Assembly (NCBI GenBank): GCA_030631085.1
Contig: DAOVLV010000180.1
Coordinates: 1-5,132, forward strand
Origin: Planctomycetales bacterium
Lineage (GTDB): Bacteria > Planctomycetota > Phycisphaerae > SM23-33
Length of the DNA stretch: 5,132 bases
Direction: 5' to 3'
This document shows, piece after piece, positions 1 to 4,967 of this stretch; within the stretch, counting starts at the first letter, position 1, and each line of letters opens with the position of its first letter. A model generated the notes under the pieces. That model worked only from the letters and a program-made list of their open reading frames with translations, was not told where the DNA came from and ran no database searches. Both the position numbers and the translations under genes were made by a program.

Positions 1-8
1 CGTCGCAC

Positions 9-82
9 CATCCCCGACAGGATTCGAACCTGTAACCTTCGGCTTCGGAGGCCGACGCTCTGTCCAATTGGGCTACGGGGAC
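9..82 (-). tRNA. tRNA-Arg (anticodon CCG)
   Basis: The minus strand folds into a 74-nt cloverleaf. The acceptor stem is GTCCCCG with CGGGGAT and the discriminator base is G. The anticodon stem is TCGGC/GCCGA around the loop CTCCGAA, giving anticodon CCG, which reads the Arg codon CGG. The T arm is ACAGG-TTCGAAT-CCTGT and the variable loop has five bases. The 3' CCA is not encoded, so it would be added after transcription. Two oddities are visible: the first acceptor pair is a G-U wobble, and the D stem (GCCC/GAGC) carries a C-A mismatch at positions 12-23, where most tRNAs of this form have T-A. The rest is canonical and the gene is probably functional. Confidence 0.95.
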
Positions 83-97
83 CCGATTGCCATGTTG

Positions 98-126
98 ATT
101 TTCGCATCAGCCCGACGGTAAGTCAA
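98..126 (-). promoter_or_regulatory. Putative sigma70-type promoter of the tRNA-Arg gene
   Basis: On the minus strand a -35 box TTGACT (121-126) is followed after exactly 17 bases by GAAAAT (98-103), a four-of-six match to the -10 consensus. Transcription would begin about 91, some nine bases before the mature tRNA 5' end, which is a plausible leader. It lies just downstream of the antitoxin stop, so the tRNA may have its own promoter rather than depend on read-through. This rests on consensus matching only. Confidence 0.5.
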
Positions 127-144
127 TAGCGTTGCGGCAGGCTT

Positions 145-486
145 CTAAGCGGAGCGTTGCCTTCCAATGCCCAGCATCTGCCCGGCAAGTTCGGGCTGCT
201 GATCAAGAAGTCGCAAAAAACGAAGCGCGCAACCGGAAGGGCTGGAACGACCTTGCTCCCATGCGTGAACCGTTTGGGGGGCAGCGTTTATAAGTTTGGC
301 AAATACACCCTGACTCATGTGCAGTTTCTTCTTTCGCAAGGCAGTAATCTGCTTCGGCGTCATCGGTCGGGGCGGATCGGGCAAACTGACCGTGCGAGTC
401 TCCAGGGTAATCTCCCCATGCGCGTGGGAAATCGCCTGTTCCAGGCCGGACTTGAGATTTTCAAAAGCCGTTTTCCCTGACATCAT
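145..486 (-). CDS. HigA2-like antitoxin with XRE-type helix-turn-helix
   Basis: This 113-residue protein resembles the antitoxin of HigB2/HigA2 type II systems, which neutralises its toxin and represses its own operon. The N-terminal segment, residues about 8-36, includes FENLKSGLEQA and GEITLETRTVSLP; in Vibrio HigA2 the equivalent region binds the toxin. A lambda-repressor-like helix-turn-helix follows at about 44-85, with MSQGVFAKLI as first helix and recognition-helix region APQTVHAWEQGRSSPSG, ending in the family-typical LRFLRLLDQQPEL. The length fits the family. Two consecutive ATG codons start it (486 and 483). A GGGAG ribosome site at 490-494 sits three bases from the first and six from the second, so the second Met may be the real start. 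The first ATG overlaps the stop of the restored toxin frame, implying translational coupling. The gene is intact, unlike its partner. Confidence 0.88.
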   Translation of the reverse strand: MMSGKTAFENLKSGLEQAISHAHGEITLETRTVSLPDPPRPMTPKQITALRKKKLHMSQGVFAKLINAAPQTVHAWEQGRSSPSGCALRFLRLLDQQPELAGQMLGIGRQRSA

Positions 487-820
487 TTACTCCCATGTAT
501 TTTGTCCAGTTGTCGCTTGAGTTGTTTGATTATCTTCAACTCGGACTGATTAAAATCCGCTCGCTGCCCCTTACCCAACGCCGAAAGAAGGTAAGTTACA
601 CCGGCATCGGGATAATCCGCAAAAAGAACACGAACGCCGCCAGTCGCTTACCACGACCTGCTGCGCCACAGCGTATCTTCTTTACCCCGCCGGTTGCCGG
701 CACTATCGCTCCGTAACCTTGCATTACCTGTTTTTCCATCTCACGAACTTGTTCATCCGATACGCCATTGGCCTCAAATGCCTGCCTGACCTGACCGCTC
801 TCGACAAATTCTCGCTTCAT
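483..820 (-). pseudogene. HigB2/RelE-type toxin, frameshifted as sequenced
   Basis: Members of this family are ribosome-dependent mRNA interferases. The frame from ATG at 820 gives MKREFVESGQVRQAF and then IVPATGGVKKIRCGAAGRGKR, the typical N-terminal half with the TGG(L/V)+KIR and GRGK motifs. It then runs into LAAFVFF and stops at 596, giving only 74 residues. From about 645 a different frame continues the family pattern: TGGVRVLFADYPDAG, TYLLSALGKGQRADFNQSE, and a basic C-terminal helix ending at TGA 483-485. One missing base near 640-652 would restore a protein of about 112 residues, the usual size. No canonical slippery heptamer is visible at the junction, so a mutation or an assembly error is likelier than programmed frameshifting. 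I chose ATG 820 because the upstream extension to 877 crosses the promoter and operator and matches nothing in the family. The stop overlaps the antitoxin start. Confidence 0.82.
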
Positions 821-832
821 CAGTCCAATTCC

Positions 833-857
833 CGCTATACTAATTATTAGTATAGCG
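833..857. promoter_or_regulatory. Perfect 12-bp inverted repeat, likely toxin-antitoxin operator
   Basis: Two arms of 12 bases, CGCTATACTAAT (833-844) and its exact reverse complement (846-857), flank a single central base. The palindrome covers the -10 box of the minus-strand promoter and ends 12 bases before the toxin ATG. This is the expected position for autorepression by the helix-turn-helix antitoxin dimer or the toxin-antitoxin complex. The repeat is seen directly; the binding protein is inferred. Confidence 0.75.
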
Positions 858-877
858 CACATTCGGGGAACAAGCAA
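849..877 (-). promoter_or_regulatory. Sigma70-type promoter of the toxin-antitoxin operon
   Basis: On the minus strand TTGCTT (-35, 872-877) and TATACT (-10, 849-854) are separated by exactly 17 bases. Initiation near 842 gives a leader of about 22 bases before the toxin ATG at 820. The -10 lies wholly inside the 833-857 palindrome, so bound repressor would block RNA polymerase. Confidence 0.7.
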
Positions 878-1001
878 GTAATAATATAAAAAGTCCGGAA
901 AATATCCCCGTCATACCGCCAGTTGGAATAGTTGGTACTGACCGGTGTTTTTGTTGCCCGAGTTTCGTAACGACATTTCGACGGTTTTGTCGATTGGGGC
1001 G

Positions 1002-1030
1002 TTGACGCCGGTAATTAAATCGCTTACAGT
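1002..1030 (+). promoter_or_regulatory. Putative promoter of the tig-clpP operon
   Basis: TTGACG (1002-1007, five of six matches to -35) and TACAGT (1025-1030, four of six to -10) are spaced by 17 bases. Transcription would start about 1037, leaving a leader of roughly 67 bases. It is the best candidate in the 226 bases between the divergent toxin-antitoxin promoter and tig (878-1103). I see no other gene or RNA in that gap. It overlaps the inverted repeat at 1023-1044. Confidence 0.5.
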
Positions 1031-1044
1031 CCGTCGGACGTAAG
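1023..1044. repeat. Imperfect inverted repeat overlapping the tig -10 region
   Basis: The arms CTTAC-a-GTCCG and CGGAC-GTAAG are complementary over ten pairs around one central T, with one unpaired A at 1028 in the left arm. The repeat covers the putative -10 and start site, consistent with a repressor operator. It does not match the CIRCE heat-shock element. The central loop is too short for a simple RNA hairpin unless inner pairs open. Confidence 0.45.
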
Positions 1045-1103
1045 GGGTCGCGTGAATCCCTCTGCAAATTGGTAAAAAAGATAAAACTGGAACCGATATT
1101 CAA

Positions 1104-2570
1104 ATGACTGAAGAAACCAAAAACGCACCGGAACAGGATACGCCCGCAGACGACAGCGTCGCTGTGGACAATAACACCGAAGCCGTCGAGTCCGAAGAAC
1201 CCAAACTTCCCGATAACACGGTAACGACCGAAGACGTCGGAACACTGAAGAAGAAGGTTACCATCCAGGTGCCGCGAGAAACAATCGACGCGAAATTCGA
1301 CGAGATGTTCGGCGAACTCAACAGGACGGCCCAGGTGCCGGGCTTCCGTATCGGACACGCCCCGCGACGACTCATCGAAAAACGCTTCGGTAAAGACGTA
1401 GCCGACGACGTTCGCAACGCCATCGTCGGCGAAGCACTCAGCGACGTGCTGGAAAATGCCGATTTCAAGACCATCGGCGAACCGGAAATCAAACTCGACG
1501 AGATTGAACTTCCAGAAAAAGACGACATGACCTTCGACTTCGAGGTGGAAGTCATGCCGGAATTCGACCTGCCGGAATACAAGGGAATCGAGATCAAACG
1601 CCCCGCCGTCGAGATTACCGATGAGCACGTCGAGCAATTCCTGAACAATTACAGGCAGCGATACGGGCGGCTTAAGCCAACCGATACGCCCGCTGAAGAC
1701 GGCGACCTGATTATCGCCGACGTGAAAGTTACCGGCGATGGTATCGACCAGGACCAGCCTAACGCCGAACTCCGCGTAGCCCCCGCCCAGATCGAAGGCA
1801 TCATCGTCGAAGACCTTCCCAAAGTGCTCGCCGGTAAAAAGATCGGCGACTGTCCGTCCGTGAAGGCCACAGTACCGGCCGCCCATCCAAACGAGGACTG
1901 GCGGGAAAAGGAAGTTACCATCACGTTCGATATCAAAGAAATCAAACGCCTGGAACTTCCGGAACTGAACGAGGAATTCGCCAAACAGGAAGGGTTCGAC
2001 TCGCTGGATGAAATGCGCGAGGCATTCCGCGAGAGATTCCAGGCCCGCGCCCCATTCGAGCAGCAGCGGGCGATGGAGGACCAGGTTCGAGGCTTCCTGA
2101 TAGAAAACACCAGTTTCGATCTGCCCGAAGGACTCTCGCAGCGTTACGCCAGCCGACTGCTGATGAGGCGGTCCGTGGAGTTGATGAACTCCGGCGTACC
2201 GAAGGAACAAATCACCCAAAACCTCCAGGAACTCCAGGCCGCCGCCACCGAACAGGCTGCCGGCGAACTGAAACTCTCGTTCATCCTCGGCAAACTGGCT
2301 GAAGCAGAGGAAATCGAAGTGGGCGAAGGCGAAATCAACGCCCGAGTCGCCCAGATCGCCGCTCAGTATAACCGACGACCCGAACGCCTGCGGCACGAAT
2401 TGGAAAGCGAAGGAAAACTCGACCACCTCGTTACCGCGATAATAGAAGAAAAAGCCATCGCGAAGGTGCTGGAACAAGCCAATATCGTCGATGCCGAAAC
2501 AGAAGCAATCAGCGATCAGCCGTCAGCAAAAGATAAAAAGAAAACCGACAAGGACAAGAAAAAGAAATAG
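1104..2570 (+). CDS. tig: Trigger factor, ribosome-associated chaperone
   Basis: This 488-residue protein binds ribosomes near the exit tunnel and shields nascent chains. Residues 47-160 form the ribosome-binding domain with the signature GFRIGHAPRRLIEKRFG at 80-96. Residues about 195-282 align with the FKBP-like isomerase domain. Residues 283-462 form the helical chaperone domain, including LPELNEEFAKQEGFDSLDEM and GELKLSFILGKLAE. The signature sits about 37 residues later than in E. coli because of an acidic N-terminal extension rich in Glu, Asp and Thr. The next Met is at 68, inside the domain, which supports this start. The isomerase domain lacks the usual PGFE motif, reading IIVEDLPKVLAG instead, so isomerase activity is doubtful. 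The protein ends in the Lys-rich tail KDKKKTDKDKKKK. The ribosome site is weak (GGAAC about ten bases upstream). It is the first gene of the operon with clpP. Confidence 0.96.
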   Translation: MTEETKNAPEQDTPADDSVAVDNNTEAVESEEPKLPDNTVTTEDVGTLKKKVTIQVPRETIDAKFDEMFGELNRTAQVPGFRIGHAPRRLIEKRFGKDVADDVRNAIVGEALSDVLENADFKTIGEPEIKLDEIELPEKDDMTFDFEVEVMPEFDLPEYKGIEIKRPAVEITDEHVEQFLNNYRQRYGRLKPTDTPAEDGDLIIADVKVTGDGIDQDQPNAELRVAPAQIEGIIVEDLPKVLAGKKIGDCPSVKATVPAAHPNEDWREKEVTITFDIKEIKRLELPELNEEFAKQEGFDSLDEMREAFRERFQARAPFEQQRAMEDQVRGFLIENTSFDLPEGLSQRYASRLLMRRSVELMNSGVPKEQITQNLQELQAAATEQAAGELKLSFILGKLAEAEEIEVGEGEINARVAQIAAQYNRRPERLRHELESEGKLDHLVTAIIEEKAIAKVLEQANIVDAETEAISDQPSAKDKKKTDKDKKKK

Positions 2571-2621
2571 ATAGCAGAATTACCCGCTATTCTTCTTCAG
2601 AATTAGAGGAAATCAAAGAAC

Positions 2622-3212
2622 ATGGCATATACCGAATACGCCCGGCAGCGTGAAATGACGCTGGAAGAACGCCTCGCCGAAGAGCGAATCGTCTTTCTCT
2701 GGGGTGAGATCGCCCCACCTACCGCAGGTTCGCTGATAATGAGGCTGCTGGAACTGCACTCAAAAGCACAGAACCGGGACATCCACCTGTATATAAATTC
2801 GCCCGGCGGGTCCGTCGATGACACGCTGGCAATCTACGATACGATGCAATTCCTCGAATGCGACGTAGCCACATATTGCGTCGGACAGGCAGCCAGCGGA
2901 GCCGCAATTATTCTCGCGTCAGGCACAAAAGGGAAACGCTTCGCCTTGCCCCACTCGAAAATAATGATCCACCAGCCTTGGGGCGGCGTTACCGGACAGG
3001 CGTCCGACATCCAGATTCAGGCAGAGGAAATCCTCAAGGCCAAGCGGATGCTCAACGAAATCCTGGCACAACACACCGAAAAAACCGTCAAGCAGATCGA
3101 AGACGAAACCGAACGCGACCGATACCTCACGCCCACAGAAGCAAAAGACTACGGAATTGTGGACGAGATCGTATCGGCCACCACGCAAACCACAAAAAAG
3201 AAGAAAAAATAA
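2622..3212 (+). CDS. clpP: ATP-dependent Clp protease proteolytic subunit, first copy
   Basis: This 196-residue ClpP-family serine protease subunit would form a barrel-shaped chamber fed by a Clp ATPase. Family motifs are LYINSPGGSV (57-66), IYDTMQ, CVGQAASGAA (86-95), GKRFALPHSKIMIHQP (104-119) and DETERDRYLT (161-170). The inferred catalytic residues are Ser92, His117 and Asp166, so the triad is complete. The usual Met after the Ser is Gly93. The N-terminus is short and lacks the Y(D/E)IYSRLL segment of canonical ClpP, which normally contributes to the axial pore and ATPase docking, so partner recognition may differ. The C-terminus is TTKKKKK. The gene lies 51 bases after tig, with AGAGGA about 11 bases before the ATG, and 12 bases before the second clpP. 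It is paralogous to the next gene, not a recent duplicate, since the two differ at most positions. Confidence 0.96.
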   Translation: MAYTEYARQREMTLEERLAEERIVFLWGEIAPPTAGSLIMRLLELHSKAQNRDIHLYINSPGGSVDDTLAIYDTMQFLECDVATYCVGQAASGAAIILASGTKGKRFALPHSKIMIHQPWGGVTGQASDIQIQAEEILKAKRMLNEILAQHTEKTVKQIEDETERDRYLTPTEAKDYGIVDEIVSATTQTTKKKKK

Positions 3213-3214
3213 TC

Positions 3215-3220
3215 AGGTGA
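3215..3220 (+). promoter_or_regulatory. Ribosome binding site of the second clpP
   Basis: AGGTGA lies four bases before the ATG at 3225, in the 12-base gap after the first clpP. It is the clearest Shine-Dalgarno sequence on the plus strand here and fixes the start whose N-terminus (MENQHLVPIVVEKT) matches canonical ClpP. Confidence 0.7.
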
Positions 3221-3224
3221 AACG

Positions 3225-3851
3225 ATGGAAAACCAGCATCTAGTACCGATCGTAGTTGAAAAGACAGGCAGAGGTGAGCGGAGTTACGACATCTTCTCCC
3301 GTCTGCTGCGGGACCGTATCGTATTCATCGGCGGGCAAATTGACGACGACCTCGCCAATCTCGTCGTCGCGCAACTTCTGTTCCTGTCAAACGAAGACAC
3401 GAAGTCCGACATCAACATCTACGTCAACTCGCCCGGTGGGAGCATATCGGCAGGTATGGCGATCTACGACACCATGCAGTTCGTCAGATGCGACGTCTCG
3501 ACCGTCTGCGTAGGTATGGCCGCTTCGATGGGCGCGCTGCTGATGGCGGCGGGTACCGACGGGAAACGGACCATCCTTCCCAACAGCCGGGTTCTTATCC
3601 ATCAACCACTCATTCGCGGCGTCCTTACAGGACCCGCAACCGAACTGGACATCGAAGCCCGCGAAATCATCCGCCTGCGAAAAAGACTTTACGAAGTCAT
3701 GTCAAAACATACAGGCCAACCAATCGAGCAGATCGAGCACGATTGCGACCGTAACAAGTGGCTGAACGCCGAAGAGGCGGTCAAGTATGGCTGCGCCGAC
3801 AGAATTCTCCAGCACATGCCTCAAACGGCATCAGAGAAAAAAGAAAAATGA
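3225..3851 (+). CDS. clpP: ATP-dependent Clp protease proteolytic subunit, second copy with Asn in the catalytic Asp position
   Basis: This 208-residue ClpP has the canonical N-terminus LVPIVVEKTGRGERSYDIFSRLL (split here as LVPIVVEKTGRGE at 6-18 and RSYDIFSRLL at 19-28), then IYVNSPGGSISAG (65-77), CVGMAASMGA (95-104) and LPNSRVLIHQP (118-128). The nucleophile is Ser101 and the base His126. Aligning EHDCDRNKWL (171-180) with ERDTERDRFL of E. coli ClpP puts Asn177 at the catalytic Asp, so the triad reads Ser-His-Asn. Listeria ClpP1 is a known case with Asn there and gains activity in a mixed complex with ClpP2, which suggests cooperation with the first ClpP here. Asp173 and Asp175 are nearby but out of register. 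The protein ends in SEKKEK. Its TGA overlaps the ATG of the downstream lipoprotein. No clpX follows. Confidence 0.96.
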   Translation: MENQHLVPIVVEKTGRGERSYDIFSRLLRDRIVFIGGQIDDDLANLVVAQLLFLSNEDTKSDINIYVNSPGGSISAGMAIYDTMQFVRCDVSTVCVGMAASMGALLMAAGTDGKRTILPNSRVLIHQPLIRGVLTGPATELDIEAREIIRLRKRLYEVMSKHTGQPIEQIEHDCDRNKWLNAEEAVKYGCADRILQHMPQTASEKKEK

Positions 3852-4495
3852 GACGCACGTCTTCCAGGACGAAGTTGCCGGCAACGATATGTCTTTGTCT
3901 CGTCGGCGCTCTTACCGCAGGCTGTGCTCCACCACCGCAAACTCCAACACCCGCCACCCTGCTCCGCCAATGCCGGATGGAAAACGAAAAACTCAAAACC
4001 GACATCCAGGATATGCAAATGGAACTGCTGGCCCGCCAGAAGCAGATACAGACCCTTCAGGGCCTCGGCGAGAAGCGGCTTGAGTTGCTGTTCAGCGTTA
4101 CCAACATCAAACTCGGGAAATACACTGCCGGCGTGAACCTCGACGATAAGCCGGGCCACGACGGTGTCCGCATCTATCTGACGCCAATCGATGCCGACGG
4201 ACACGCAATCAAAGCGGCAGGCGCGGTAAAAATCCAACTGTTCGACCTGGCGGCCAAAGCCGGCGAAAACCTCGTATCCGCCTGCGATTTCCCCGTAGAT
4301 AAAATCGCCGAGCGATGGTCAGCCGGCTTTATGACATACCACTACCGCTTCGAATGCCGCTGGAAAACCCCGCCCAAACACGACGAAATAACCGTCCGCG
4401 TCGAATTCACCGACTACCTCACCGGCAAAACCTTCACCACCCAAAAAGTCTGCGAAATCAAACTGATGGCTCCAACTACCCAGCCGGGGAAATAA
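3848..4495 (+). CDS. Putative lipoprotein with coiled coil and beta-rich C-terminal domain, function unknown
   Basis: I do not recognise a characterised family. The 215-residue product begins with a basic n-region (MRRTSSRTK), a hydrophobic core (LPATICLCLVG) and a lipobox-like ALTAGC, so signal peptidase II cleavage before Cys26 is likely and the protein would be membrane-anchored outside the cytoplasm. A Pro/Thr linker (28-36) precedes a heptad-like region, 37-82, with LLRQCRMENEKLK and MELLARQKQIQTLQ, probably a coiled coil. Residues 83-206 look like a beta-sandwich, with GVNLDDKPGHDGVRIYLTP, AVKIQLFDL, ITVRVEFTDYLTGK. Similar domains occur in planctomycete hypothetical proteins as I recall. 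The ATG at 3848 was chosen over an in-frame one at 3758 because it creates the signal peptide and overlaps the clpP stop in ATGA, implying translational coupling; no strong ribosome site precedes it. A secreted protein coupled to clpP is unusual. Confidence 0.8.
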   Translation: MRRTSSRTKLPATICLCLVGALTAGCAPPPQTPTPATLLRQCRMENEKLKTDIQDMQMELLARQKQIQTLQGLGEKRLELLFSVTNIKLGKYTAGVNLDDKPGHDGVRIYLTPIDADGHAIKAAGAVKIQLFDLAAKAGENLVSACDFPVDKIAERWSAGFMTYHYRFECRWKTPPKHDEITVRVEFTDYLTGKTFTTQKVCEIKLMAPTTQPGK

Positions 4496-4504
4496 CCCCC
4501 TCTT

Positions 4505-4918
4505 CTATTCCAGTAAAATCGTTTTTGCGCACGCAGCCAGGCTCCACATTATTATCCCTCCCGTCGAGATGAAGGCGAGCATGCCCCATTGACCGCAAAG
4601 CGACTCCACCACCAGGCATGCAGCCACTTCACCTGTGATGAGTATCATCAGTACAGGCAGGAGGATCGTTCTCCCGGCCAGGCCGCAATCCTCGCCCAGT
4701 TTCCGGGCAACCGCATAACCAACCGGCCACCCGACGGCAGCGGTAACAATCAACGATAGGATCAGCATTGACCAGTGCGCCGGCAGGTATCTGTCGATAT
4801 GCCAGATGATGAAGTACAACACCACTCCCACGAAAATCGACCCCACCGCCGTACGATAGCCAGCCTTGCCAAGAGCAATCATCCAGCCGCGTGCAGGTGT
4901 CCATTCGTTTGGGTCCAT
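4505..4918 (-). CDS. Small four-helix integral membrane protein, function unknown
   Basis: The 137-residue product has four probable membrane helices at about 24-41, 48-70, 84-105 and 111-133, joined by short loops, with a basic/acidic cytosol-like loop (ARKLGEDCGLAGR) between helices two and three. I do not recognise the family. Glu97 lies in the middle of the third helix (ITGEVAAC), unusual for a membrane segment unless functional. The start at 4918 is supported by AGGGTGA at 4922-4928, a good ribosome site. It is convergent with the lipoprotein gene, with only nine bases between their ends, and lies 49 bases downstream of a homologous truncated gene on the same strand, suggesting an operon. 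Other frames here encode no sensible protein. Confidence 0.8.
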   Translation of the reverse strand: MDPNEWTPARGWMIALGKAGYRTAVGSIFVGVVLYFIIWHIDRYLPAHWSMLILSLIVTAAVGWPVGYAVARKLGEDCGLAGRTILLPVLMILITGEVAACLVVESLCGQWGMLAFISTGGIIMWSLAACAKTILLE

Positions 4919-4921
4919 AAT

Positions 4922-4928
4922 TCACCCT
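4922..4928 (-). promoter_or_regulatory. Ribosome binding site of the 137-residue membrane protein
   Basis: Minus-strand AGGGTGA ends three bases before the ATG at 4918, with the AGGG core about six bases away. It selects this ATG over the overlapping ATG at 4925 in another frame, which opens a non-membrane shadow frame. Confidence 0.6.
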
Positions 4929-4967
4929 TTCGGCAAAAAAGGCGCAGGCTTCGTCCCGGACTATGGC

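Noticed and set aside
640..655. Programmed -1 frameshift site in the toxin
   Set aside because: The junction shows no X_XXY_YYZ heptamer and no obvious downstream hairpin, so I annotate a disrupted gene instead.
1..880. Toxin-antitoxin module as cargo of an element integrated at the tRNA gene
   Set aside because: Integration normally occurs at the tRNA 3' end, which faces off the left edge. The module lies on the 5' side, and no repeat of the tRNA end or integrase is visible.
840..2477. Very long open frame on the minus strand opposite tig (545 codons)
   Set aside because: It lies almost entirely antisense to a clear trigger factor gene, has a Phe- and Gly-rich composition typical of a codon-bias shadow, and crosses the intergenic promoters.
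2571..2615. Possible hairpin ATAGC/GCTAT between tig and the first clpP
   Set aside because: Five pairs with a ten-base loop and no U-run. It is more likely chance sequence in a within-operon gap.
3758..3847. Thirty-residue N-terminal extension of the lipoprotein from an upstream in-frame ATG
   Set aside because: It would overlap clpP deeply and bury the signal peptide. The 3848 start gives a proper n-region, hydrophobic core and lipobox.
4485..4504. Possible terminator between the convergent lipoprotein and membrane protein genes (GGGG-AAATAA-CCCC)
   Set aside because: The stem is only four pairs and there is no U-run on either strand, so it is too weak to call.
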